Below, one piece after another: positions 25,431 through 31,953 of a stretch of DNA of 64,000 nucleotides. The notes beneath the pieces were generated by a model, which was not told where the DNA came from, did no database searches, and was given only the letters and a program-made list of their open reading frames with translations. The number at the start of each line of letters is the position of its first letter. The first letter of the stretch is position 1. Origin of the DNA: a virus; the IMG/VR virus record IMGVR_UViG_3300036770_008686, positions 1 through 64,000 of that record; one strand, 5' to 3'. The position numbers were made by a program, and so were the translations under genes.

Positions 25431-25895
25431 TCAGATTTTACTTTTTTTCTGCTCTAGCCAATTAAAAACACTATATTCGCCAACTCTCCTGCCCAATGCC
25501 TGAAAAAGTCCTTCAAGTTTTCTATTAAGTTCCCGCCTTCTAACCTCTACAACATTAAATGGAAGTTCTCCATCACAACTAATATTCTCAGGACTAAGCT
25601 TGTTGTAACAACAAGCAATTGCTTCCAGAATGTGTTGTTCCATTTGATCTTGACAAACGCTATATGCTATAACATCAGATGTTATGGGAGAGTTTATTTC
25701 GACTCCTTCTTCTGCAATAGATAAAAGATTATAAGAAACCCTCCAAACAGTTCCGGCAGTTGTCCTACCTCTATCTTCTTCTGTTCTGACACCTGCGGTT
25801 GTTTTATTTAGTTTTACTATTCTTCCTTTGGTTTTTTCTCCATTCCCTTTACCAAAAACAACTTCCATTCCAATTCGACAATCGGCTTTATTCAT
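25431..25895 (-). CDS. Unknown protein with N-terminal beta-barrel-like domain
   Basis: The first 60 residues (IGMEVVFGKGNGEKTKGRIV ... TVWRVSYNLLS) resemble a small SH3-like domain common in uncharacterised phage and bacterial proteins. The C-terminus (about 90-154) is helical and basic (EVRRRELNRKLEGLF). It may bind nucleic acid; this is inference. Confidence 0.6.
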   Translation of the reverse strand: MNKADCRIGMEVVFGKGNGEKTKGRIVKLNKTTAGVRTEEDRGRTTAGTVWRVSYNLLSIAEEGVEINSPITSDVIAYSVCQDQMEQHILEAIACCYNKLSPENISCDGELPFNVVEVRRRELNRKLEGLFQALGRRVGEYSVFNWLEQKKSKI

Positions 25896-25917
25896 GTTAT
25901 CTCCTAAAAAAATTCAA

Positions 25918-26181
25918 CTAATTTTCAAAAATAATCTTTGTTAAGTCTGATCTTTCCATCATGATAGTAGCTTTTCCAGTTTTTTGCCAACTCACCCAAT
26001 TAGAACAATTAGCACACAAAGGCTCGTAATCTTCGCATTGTTCGCCAAAGTAAGTTATCATTTCATCATAGGTCAAATGAAGCTCAACATTGACCCAAAG
26101 AGAACTCGTTCCATAACGTTCGACCATCTTCTTGACTTGTTCTTCGTTCTCTTTGAACTTTGGTTCGTTTTCTTCTTGCAT
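25918..26181 (-). CDS. Small protein with CxxC (zinc-knuckle) motif
   Basis: The 87-residue protein has YEPLCANCSNW (CANC, about 56-59) and an upstream Cys. The N-terminus is charged. It directly follows a GGTACG element and heads the operon. Function is unknown. Confidence 0.55.
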   Translation of the reverse strand: MQEENEPKFKENEEQVKKMVERYGTSSLWVNVELHLTYDEMITYFGEQCEDYEPLCANCSNWVSWQKTGKATIMMERSDLTKIIFEN

Positions 26182-26225
26182 ATTTTCTGCTTCCTATTAG
26201 AAAATAATTTGTTCTATAGAACAGA

Positions 26226-26247
26226 CGTACCGATTTAGCTTTTTAAA
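26226..26247 (-). promoter_or_regulatory. GGTACG element upstream of 26181
   Basis: The minus strand reads TTTAAAAAGCTAAATCGGTACG: TTTAAA, 10 bases, GGTACG. It is the clearest form of the bipartite element. A palindrome TGTTCTATAGAACA follows immediately downstream. Confidence 0.65.
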
Positions 26248-26274
26248 TTTTTGCGTATTAAAAACTGGTGGTGC

Positions 26275-26613
26275 TTATGATCTTCTGTGTTTAGTAATGT
26301 TTAGTTGATTATTATTTTTGATCCATCTTTCATAGGAAAAGTTTTTCTTTTTTTCTATTAGCTCTTCAACTTCGGCGTGACAATTTAAACAAAGTAAGTC
26401 ACATTTTTTAAGTTCTCTTTTAATTATTTTCCAAGGTCTTTTTAAGTTGTTTTTTGAAAGACAAAAACTCTTTTCTTCGGGTTTTATGTGATGAAAACTT
26501 AGTGCTCTTTGTGTTTTTTTATATCCACATTTTTTACATTTACCGCCACTTAGTTTTACTATTCTTTTTTTTCTACTTTCTTTTATGCTTTTAGCTTTTC
26601 TTCTATTACTCAT
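26275..26613 (-). CDS. HNH endonuclease (small, free-standing)
   Basis: The 112-residue protein has the HNH core: CKKCGYKKTQRALSFHHIKP (first zinc knuckle and HH), then LLCLNCHAEVE (second knuckle and the final His). The basic N-terminus (NRRKAKSIKESRKKRIVK) would bind DNA. Such genes are typical selfish homing elements of large phages, though small HNH proteins may have other roles. No intron is associated with it here. Confidence 0.8.
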   Translation of the reverse strand: MSNRRKAKSIKESRKKRIVKLSGGKCKKCGYKKTQRALSFHHIKPEEKSFCLSKNNLKRPWKIIKRELKKCDLLCLNCHAEVEELIEKKKNFSYERWIKNNNQLNITKHRRS

Positions 26614-26636
26614 AAAATAATAGAGAGTAAAGCTTT

Positions 26637-26900
26637 CTAATTTCTATTTAAGTAATCCTCTAACTCATACTTGGTTGCAGGAATCATACTAACCAAATCT
26701 TCTTTTTGTAAAATCCATAACCCCAAAGAGTCTTCTAACAAAATGCAATCTGGGGGTTTTATTTCATATGCTTTACAATGAAACTTACCTTCTGTGGGAA
26801 GTTTGGGAAATAATTTCTCATTATCTTCTATTAAATAGCAAACTTCTTCCACAATTTGCTTTTCTTGATTTAAATACTTTATTCTAACTATTTCAGCCAT
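26637..26900 (-). CDS. Unknown protein (87 residues)
   Basis: Beta-rich (VRIKYLNQEKQIVEEVCYL) with a C-terminal helix. It overlaps the upstream receiver-domain gene by eight bases. No family is recognised. Confidence 0.55.
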   Translation of the reverse strand: MAEIVRIKYLNQEKQIVEEVCYLIEDNEKLFPKLPTEGKFHCKAYEIKPPDCILLEDSLGLWILQKEDLVSMIPATKYELEDYLNRN

Positions 26901-27192
26901 TTTGATAAGCTTTTTTCCAGCTTTCCATAAAACTAATTATGTTGTTTTTTCCTATAGGGTTTGCAGAATGTACATAGTAGGAAGGAATTTCTGTTTTTTC
27001 GTCCCAATAATTATATAGTTTTTTTAAGAACACCATAACGGTATCATCGCCACCAAGATCATGGTCGAAACTAAAATGATAAGGCATCCCATTTTTTTTA
27101 ATGTAATTCAAAGCCTCATCTGTGGATCTACAAACCACATAATCTTTATCTTGTGGATGACGCTCATCGTCTAGAAACATTTTATATTCCAT
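26893..27192 (-). CDS. Cyclic-phosphate-processing receiver-domain protein (CPPR-like)
   Basis: From ATG 27192 the product is 99 residues: YKMFLDDERHPQDKDYVVCR, a middle helix with TDEALNYIKKNG, and FSFDHDLGGDD. LDDER at the start and DHDLG in the core identify the receiver-like domain that has been linked by comparative genomics to processing cyclic phosphate ends of RNA. A longer frame (27222) overlaps the upstream gene. It would fit the RNA ligase in an end-healing and sealing pair, which is inference. Confidence 0.68.
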   Translation of the reverse strand: MEYKMFLDDERHPQDKDYVVCRSTDEALNYIKKNGMPYHFSFDHDLGGDDTVMVFLKKLYNYWDEKTEIPSYYVHSANPIGKNNIISFMESWKKAYQNG

Positions 27193-27196
27193 TTTA

Positions 27197-28471
27197 TTAA
27201 CAGTCCTCTGCACAGTTTCCAATCAATCCTTGAGGAGAAAAATAAGATCTATCGCACACACAGTTTCCAACCGGGGATATTGCTTCCATTACTTTTATTT
27301 TTTGTTGTTGTCCACCACAATCAACTTCCATGTAAAGTTCTGCTGCTGGGTCTTTTGAAGTTTTAAGCAAATTCAGCAGTTTTGTTTTTAGTAATTTATA
27401 GAAAACATCTTTTTTATCGCCTGCTTGCTTTTTGGCAGCATCTATAATTATTTTAGTTTTTTTATCATCTAAAATTTTATCATTTGGAAAATTTGGTTGA
27501 CTTACTGTGATTATTAGTTTGGGATTGCCTCCGCCATTTAAGCAATTATTGTATTGTTCGTTTATGTTTTCGAGAGCACCTTCAACATCGGCATCTAATT
27601 CACAAACTGTTTTTCTTCCATCTTTTCCTTTTTTACCCAATAATACACCTTTTGGTTTTTGCTTTTGCTCGGGCGGTGGCGGCAATCTTTCTAAAGGATT
27701 ATTTGGGTTTAAAGCAATTGGATTCCCTTGACCATCAACTTCCCGCTCCTCAGTAACAGGATCTAATTTGTATAAGTTGCCATCTATTGGATCTTTTTCA
27801 AAAAATACCATCTGACCATTAACGACAATTCCTATTTTATTTCCGATTTGGACACCAACCCAACCCGGACCAGATATTGGAGTTGCCCCTGGTGGTAACT
27901 GTACTTGTTGTGGGCTTAATATTAAGCCATAATCTTCAGGTTCAATTGCTGTTATTTCTTCTCCGGAAAAAACATTAGTTCCAAGTATTAATGGTTCTCC
28001 TGTCTCAAAACCAACAGAAGGAGAGACTATCGTTGTGTAAATAAGAGAAATAGTGGTGTTTGAAAAAGGTTCTATATTAAGCTGTATAGGATTAGGTTGT
28101 CCGCAACTCGCCTCATTCACGGCAACAGAACCGTCCTGACAACAATGTCCATTAAAATAGGGCCAAATTTTTTCTCCACATGTAGTATAGCCTTCTACTT
28201 GATCTAAGTCCAAAATTATATCATCTAAACTTGCTTGAAAGCCAAGATCAAAATTTTGTTTTAGATATAAAGTTATACTTAAATTTTCATTTTTTGGATT
28301 TATAATTTTAACATCAAAATTCACAATTTCATTTATTTGTGGATTTTTTTTGCTTACTGTATACTGGTATCCTGCGTTATACTCGTTTTCATTAAGAAAC
28401 AGAGAAAAATTTCTCTCTGGATTATTATAACTGTATGCTATGGCATAGTCATAATCTTGTGGTACTATTAT
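27197..28471 (-). CDS. Large C-terminal part of a probable frameshifted gene (unknown, virion-like)
   Basis: This frame is open from the A10 run at 28471 to the stop at 27197 (424 codons). Its only early start is a GTG at 28324 with no ribosome site, while 49 codons before it remain open. A -1 slip in the A10 run joins it to the 28468..28854 frame and gives a 552-residue product. The protein has a proline/glycine-rich middle and a cysteine-rich end (NCVCDRSYFSP, NCAEDC), as seen in some structural or adhesive proteins. Function is unknown. Confidence 0.55.
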   Translation of the reverse strand: MIVPQDYDYAIAYSYNNPERNFSLFLNENEYNAGYQYTVSKKNPQINEIVNFDVKIINPKNENLSITLYLKQNFDLGFQASLDDIILDLDQVEGYTTCGEKIWPYFNGHCCQDGSVAVNEASCGQPNPIQLNIEPFSNTTISLIYTTIVSPSVGFETGEPLILGTNVFSGEEITAIEPEDYGLILSPQQVQLPPGATPISGPGWVGVQIGNKIGIVVNGQMVFFEKDPIDGNLYKLDPVTEEREVDGQGNPIALNPNNPLERLPPPPEQKQKPKGVLLGKKGKDGRKTVCELDADVEGALENINEQYNNCLNGGGNPKLIITVSQPNFPNDKILDDKKTKIIIDAAKKQAGDKKDVFYKLLKTKLLNLLKTSKDPAAELYMEVDCGGQQQKIKVMEAISPVGNCVCDRSYFSPQGLIGNCAEDC

Positions 28472-28854
28472 TTTTTTTTTAAATCGCTATAGTAAACACT
28501 TGAATTTGTGTCAAAAAAATCATTTGTATTTAGGGACCAGCCATTTTCAGACAAAAGATTACTACTTAAAACTTCAGTTCTACAATAATCTTCTGGATCA
28601 ACTGCTCCCGGTATTTCGTAGCCAAGTTGGCCGGGTTTTGTAAAAATCAAATAAACATTATCGCTCTCTAACCTTGAAAATTGAGATCCAAATACATTAT
28701 CTGGCACATATGCTTGAAAAGTGCTTCCTACTGGTTGCTGCACTCTGAATATTTTGAATATTTTTTCTTTTATTTCAGCGGGCAAGCTATTCAAAGTCAA
28801 ACTGCTTTGACCGCAATTAAATACTATAAATTGTTGTGGTTTGGCTATTATCAT
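28468..28854 (-). CDS. N-terminal part of a probable frameshifted gene
   Basis: The zero-frame product is 128 residues and ends KKK-stop exactly at an A10 run, UUAAAAAAAAAAUAA. The sequence NVYLIFTKPGQLGYEIPGAV resembles small beta domains in large-phage proteins. The heptamer A-AAA-AAA followed by a stop is a known type of -1 slippery site. Either programmed frameshifting makes both a short and a long protein, or the gene is broken or carries a sequencing error. Confidence 0.6.
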   Translation of the reverse strand: MIIAKPQQFIVFNCGQSSLTLNSLPAEIKEKIFKIFRVQQPVGSTFQAYVPDNVFGSQFSRLESDNVYLIFTKPGQLGYEIPGAVDPEDYCRTEVLSSNLLSENGWSLNTNDFFDTNSSVYYSDLKKK

Positions 28855-29216
28855 ACATTTATATATGATTTAGCTTCTATATTTTTTAGATCGTTTTTAA
28901 ACAATTTTAAAGTTTTGGAGTTTATCTGCTCCGAAACTTCTTGAAGTTCTTCTTTTAGCTTTTTTTTCTTTGTTTTAAGCTCTTCTAGTTTTTCGTTTTC
29001 TTTAATTTTTAATCGTTCTTCAAATTTTTCAACACATTTTGATATAGAATGTAGTGAGTCGTGATTTTCCCAAAAATTAGGACTAAGTCTTATTACTTCT
29101 GATACTACTTCGCCATATTCAAAATTGCACAAAGAAACTCTATAGCCGCTAACATGGTTCGTGATAACTATTCTATTATCATTGGAATTCAAAAAATCTT
29201 TAATAACTTTATTCAT
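28851..29216 (-). CDS. Unknown protein with coiled coil
   Basis: From ATG 29216 (TGATG overlap with the upstream stop) the 121-residue protein has a globular N-terminus (RIVITNHVSGYRVSLCNFEY) and a long charged helix (about 60-105), probably a coiled coil. No family is recognised. Confidence 0.55.
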   Translation of the reverse strand: MNKVIKDFLNSNDNRIVITNHVSGYRVSLCNFEYGEVVSEVIRLSPNFWENHDSLHSISKCVEKFEERLKIKENEKLEELKTKKKKLKEELQEVSEQINSKTLKLFKNDLKNIEAKSYINV

Positions 29217-29932
29217 CAAAAGTCCGATTCGTTTTGTTTTGAGTTTAGAAAATTCCAGTTATAAGAACAAATATAAAGATGATTTTGTTTTACTGTTTTT
29301 TCAGAAAACGTTTTGGGAAAATTAGAAAAAATAATTTCTGCAATTTCGACGTCCTTTTCTTCGGTTATTTGGTTATTACAATCTATATTAAGAGATCCTT
29401 TTTCTAGATTGGATATCCAAATTTCTGATAGGTCTATGAGAAAGCTGTGGATATTCTTATATGTAAGGGCTCCTTTTTTTGATTCAAGAATCGCAACACA
29501 TTTAGATGGTTTAAAGTTTTTAATAACAGAAATAGTTTTAGGGGTGGGCCCACATAAAGTTTTTCTTAAATTTTTAGCAAGTTTTATTTTAGATTGTTCT
29601 TCTTTTATGGTCTTTATTAGTTCTTCATCAATTAAATAATCTTTTATTGCTTTATTAATTTTAAAAGAACCAATATCGACCATGCCTAAGTCTATAAGTT
29701 CGCTTAAAAGTTTTTTATACCAAGGCGTAAAATCATCTGGTAGCTCTTCAATGATTGCAGGCCAACAATGGTTCAAAAATAACTTAGATGGCGAATCCTT
29801 TTTGAAAGATTCACAAAGTAACAACCTCCACCACTCAGTCTTCTCCAAATATTTTGGATTATTTTTCTCAATGCTAAATTTCAACAATTCAGCCAAACGC
29901 TCATCTTCAAACAACGAAGCCAGCGTAAACAT
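29216..29932 (-). CDS. Unknown protein (238 residues)
   Basis: A helical protein; LFEDERLAELLKFSIEKN at the start and EWWRLLLCESF after it. No recognised motif. It starts four bases after the PTH2 stop, so they are likely co-transcribed. Confidence 0.5.
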   Translation of the reverse strand: MFTLASLFEDERLAELLKFSIEKNNPKYLEKTEWWRLLLCESFKKDSPSKLFLNHCWPAIIEELPDDFTPWYKKLLSELIDLGMVDIGSFKINKAIKDYLIDEELIKTIKEEQSKIKLAKNLRKTLCGPTPKTISVIKNFKPSKCVAILESKKGALTYKNIHSFLIDLSEIWISNLEKGSLNIDCNNQITEEKDVEIAEIIFSNFPKTFSEKTVKQNHLYICSYNWNFLNSKQNESDF

Positions 29933-29935
29933 ATA

Positions 29936-30322
29936 TTACAGTAACTTTAATCCAGAAGTAACAGCATCTATTTTAGAACACTCGTCGGGTCCGATAGCAA
30001 CACAAGTATATGTTGGCTCTTTAAACTCTGTTTTAGCACTATCTTGAATTAAGTGTGCTTCTAGATTTTGTTCTTTTGCTTTTTCATAAATTTCCAAAAG
30101 CTCTTTCTCGCTATCAACTCTTACACAAATTTTAACAAAACTATTATTAAACCAATTATATTCTGCTTCTGTGAATTTGGGGCTTGTAGCATTTCCGTTG
30201 CTATCAAATACCCTTCTGCTTAAAAAAGCCATAGAAGCATGACTTCCTTGGGCAATCATTTTGCCCTTCCTCATAGGAGGGTCTGTATCTGTCCTCATAA
30301 CTATAACTTGTTTGGTTTGCAT
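29936..30322 (-). CDS. pth2: Peptidyl-tRNA hydrolase, PTH2 family
   Basis: From ATG 30322 (TTGAGG eight bases upstream) the product is 128 residues, near the 115-120 of the PTH2 core. Signatures are KQVIVMRTD, RKGKMIAQGSHASMAF, LIQDSAKTEFKEPTYTCVAI and IGPDE, matching the archaeal/eukaryotic-type enzyme, which frees tRNA from peptidyl-tRNA dropped by ribosomes. It is unrelated to bacterial Pth. With the tmRNA and tRNAs in this window it fits a translation-rescue role. Confidence 0.85.
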   Translation of the reverse strand: MQTKQVIVMRTDTDPPMRKGKMIAQGSHASMAFLSRRVFDSNGNATSPKFTEAEYNWFNNSFVKICVRVDSEKELLEIYEKAKEQNLEAHLIQDSAKTEFKEPTYTCVAIGPDECSKIDAVTSGLKLL

Positions 30323-30415
30323 AAATAGCCTCAAGAGTGTCTTGACAATGTTTTTTTCTTAAAATCGAAATTTTACTTCATATATAGAAGTGATTCAAAT
30401 TTCGAAAAGCAAATT

Positions 30416-30901
30416 ATGATTAAATGTCAATGCTGTGGAGAAAAAACTACAAATCCCAAATTTTGTTCAAGATCTTGTTCTGCCAAAATAACTAACAAGA
30501 TACCCAAGCGTAAAAAAAATATTAGTTGCTGTGTTTTGTGTGGCAAAGAAACCGAATTTTTCAGACGTAAATATTGTCAAATTTGCAATCCAATGAAAAA
30601 AGATTGGGATAAAATTACTTATGGGGAGGCAACCGGCAGACGTAAGTATCAAAAAAATTCTCGTATACGCAACTTAGCTCGCAATGCATATAAAAATTCA
30701 AATAAGCCAAAACGCTGTATCGTTTGCGGGTACTCTTCTCATTTTGAAGTTTGTCATGTAAAATCTATATCATCATTTCCAAGCGAAGCAACAATAGCAG
30801 AAATTAATCACATAAACAACTTAATAGCATTATGTCCTAACCATCACTGGGAACTAGATCACAATATTTTAGTACTGCCGGTAGGATTTGCACCCACGTA
30901 A
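30416..30901 (+). CDS. HNH homing endonuclease with zinc-finger N-terminus
   Basis: The 161-residue plus-strand protein starts with zinc knuckles (CQCCGEKTTNPKFCSRSC and CVLCGKETEFFRRKYCQIC) and ends with the HNH core: CIVCGYSSHFEVCHVKSI, INNLIALCPNHHWELDH. This plan is that of free-standing homing endonucleases. Its last ten codons run antisense through tRNA-Arg, which suggests the gene inserted next to, and merged with, the tRNA. Promoters for it and for the minus-strand PTH2 gene share 30323-30415. Confidence 0.8.
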   Translation: MIKCQCCGEKTTNPKFCSRSCSAKITNKIPKRKKNISCCVLCGKETEFFRRKYCQICNPMKKDWDKITYGEATGRRKYQKNSRIRNLARNAYKNSNKPKRCIVCGYSSHFEVCHVKSISSFPSEATIAEINHINNLIALCPNHHWELDHNILVLPVGFAPT

Positions 30902-30945
30902 ATCAACTTAGAAGGTTGATGCCTAATCTACTCGGCCACGGCAGC
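30873..30945 (-). tRNA. tRNA-Arg (UCU)
   Basis: Acceptor GCTGCCG/CGGCAGT with a G1-U72 wobble, D-stem GCC/GGC, anticodon stem TCAAC/GTTGA with loop CTTCTAA (anticodon UCU, codon AGA), T-stem GTGGG/CCTAC. The T-loop is TGCAAAT, so the usual U55 is G. CCA is not encoded. The 3' end overlaps the plus-strand HNH gene. Confidence 0.85.
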
Positions 30946-31004
30946 ATATTTTCGAAATCTATTTTATAGTTTGCCCACACAAAAGTCAACAATTTAACAA
31001 TAAA

Positions 31005-31273
31005 TAGGAGCGGTGGGACTCGAACCCACACTTGAAGGATTTTCTTACTACTATGGCTTTCGCCACCCTCTCGGTTTGTAGTCTGGACTTTACCTTCACC
31101 ATTACCTTTCGGTTTTAGGTGCTGCCCGTCAAGTCTCTACACCTTCCCTTACGGGCTTGGCTCGGTATTAGCAGTTAAGCCTCCACCGAATTTGAGCAGT
31201 TCTACTCTAAAGGTTTCCCTCTAGGCACTCAATTTCATTAAGTCCTTTGACTCTGCCGTTGGTCTACGCTCCC
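31005..31273 (-). tRNA. tRNA with UAA anticodon (Leu), split by a group I intron
   Basis: Exon 1 is 31240-31273 (34 nt) and exon 2 is 31005-31043 (39 nt). Joined, they give a 73-nt cloverleaf: acceptor GGGAGCG/CGCTCCT (G1-U72), D-stem GAC/GTC, anticodon stem AAGGA/TCCTT with loop CTTAAAA (anticodon UAA, codon UUA), T-arm GTGGG TTCGAGT CCCAC. The intron sits between U34 and A35. A leucine tRNA should have a long variable arm, but this one has five bases. CCA is not encoded. Confidence 0.85.
31044..31239 (-). other. Group I intron in the anticodon of tRNA(UAA), 196 nt
   Basis: The 5' exon ends in U and the intron ends in G. Core pairings can be drawn: P1 GGACUU with GAGUGCC (U-G at the splice site, one bulge), P3 CUGCUC/GGGCAG, P4 UUCGGU/ACCGAG, P7 GACUU/AAGUC (R and S elements, AGAGACUUGACGG and AAAGUCC), P8 CACC/GGUG, and a GAAA-capped P9. 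There is no internal ORF. Insertion point and core resemble the tRNA-Leu(UAA) introns of cyanobacteria and plastids (IC3 type). Confidence 0.88.
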
Positions 31274-31303
31274 AATCTTCTAGTTTAAAACGGTCTACTT
31301 CAA

Positions 31304-31376
<73 letters not shown>

Positions 31377-31384
31377 AATTAACT

Positions 31385-31600
31385 TCAGTTCAAAAACAAC
31401 CATTGATTTTGGTTATAGACATACCAGTGTCCATTGTAATACATGTACCACACTCCCGTATTGTTGTCAAGGCGATATTGTGGTTCCTGATAAATTTGGC
31501 GATTCTGGCTAAGGTTTCCACTTTGGAAGTTTTGAATACCGTTGTAACCCTGCAGAATAACAAAAACAATATTAAGTACGGTGGTGATGACAGTTAACAT
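31385..31600 (-). CDS. Small membrane-anchored protein with GHWYVYN motif
   Basis: The 71-residue protein has a hydrophobic N-terminus (about 1-20, VITTVLNIVFVILQG) and ends with VWYMYYNGHWYVYNQNQWLF, an aromatic repeat-like block. The ATG follows AAGGAAG at a suitable distance. It ends eight bases before tRNA-Lys. Function is unknown. Confidence 0.6.
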   Translation of the reverse strand: MLTVITTVLNIVFVILQGYNGIQNFQSGNLSQNRQIYQEPQYRLDNNTGVWYMYYNGHWYVYNQNQWLFLN

Positions 31601-31614
31601 TTTTATTTTCTTCC

Positions 31615-31642
31615 TTGAAATTGTTTTTTTTTACTCTATAAT
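31615..31642 (+). promoter_or_regulatory. Sigma70-like promoter for small RNA 1
   Basis: TTGAAA at 31615-31620, a 16-base spacer and TATAAT at 31637-31642, on the plus strand, opposite to the surrounding genes. No plus-strand ORF follows; a terminator does. Confidence 0.6.
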
Positions 31643-31648
31643 AATCAA

Positions 31649-31740
31649 AGACAGCAAATGATTAAAATTTAGAGTTCCTTTGGTCGGTGTCACCGGGAGC
31701 CTTCTTCTTGTGGTGAAGTTGAAGGCTCCCGGTTTTTTTT
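31649..31740 (+). ncRNA. Candidate small RNA 1
   Basis: About 92 nt from the predicted start to the end of the U run. It ends in a strong rho-independent terminator: CCGGGAGCCTTC (31693-31704) paired with GAAGGCTCCCGG (31721-31732), then eight T. No ORF of note. Its middle (TCCTTTGGTCGGTGTCACCGGGA) resembles that of candidate 2 (TCCTTTCTTGGCGTGCCGCCGGGA), so they look like paralogues. Confidence 0.6.
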
Positions 31741-31776
31741 ATAGTCTTAGTGCTAATTCTTAGCACAAAACCTATA

Positions 31777-31798
31777 CGTACCGAGATATGTTTTTAAA
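31777..31798 (-). promoter_or_regulatory. GGTACG element in the small-RNA gap
   Basis: The minus strand reads TTTAAA, 10 bases, GGTACG, a textbook form of the element. It would drive the 31385..31600 gene and the tRNA-Lys/tRNA-Leu pair, about 175 bases downstream. A 7-bp inverted repeat (GTACCGA/TCGGTAC, 31778-31784 and 31801-31807) frames it and a small hairpin (31750-31766) follows it. Confidence 0.55.
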
Positions 31799-31810
31799 TT
31801 TCGGTACAAT

Positions 31811-31850
31811 TAAATTGGTTTAAATTAAAGCCTTGAATTAAACCAATTTA
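31811..31850. repeat. 13-bp perfect inverted repeat over the small RNA 2 promoter
   Basis: TAAATTGGTTTAA (31811-31823) and its complement (31838-31850) flank the -35 box of the next promoter. This is a good shape for an operator site. Confidence 0.7.
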
Positions 31851-31860
31851 TTGGTATAAT
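31833..31860 (+). promoter_or_regulatory. Sigma70-like promoter for small RNA 2
   Basis: TTGAAT at 31833-31838, a 16-base spacer and TATAAT at 31855-31860. The same boxes and spacing as for small RNA 1. Confidence 0.6.
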
Positions 31861-31866
31861 ATAAAT

Positions 31867-31953
31867 CCTTTCTTGGCGTGCCGCCGGGAATCTCTTGCAT
31901 TGACTAGAGTTTGATCTCTAGTGACGCCTTTGTGGGAGGTTCCCGGCTTTTTT
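31867..31953 (+). ncRNA. Candidate small RNA 2
   Basis: About 87 nt. An outer stem pairs GCCGGGAATCTC (from 31883) with GGGAGGTTCCCGGC (31934-31947), followed by a T run; an inner perfect hairpin ACTAGAG/CTCTAGT sits in the loop. It ends at the stop codon of the convergent CCA-enzyme gene. Together with candidate 1 it accounts for most of the gap 31601-31951. Confidence 0.6.
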
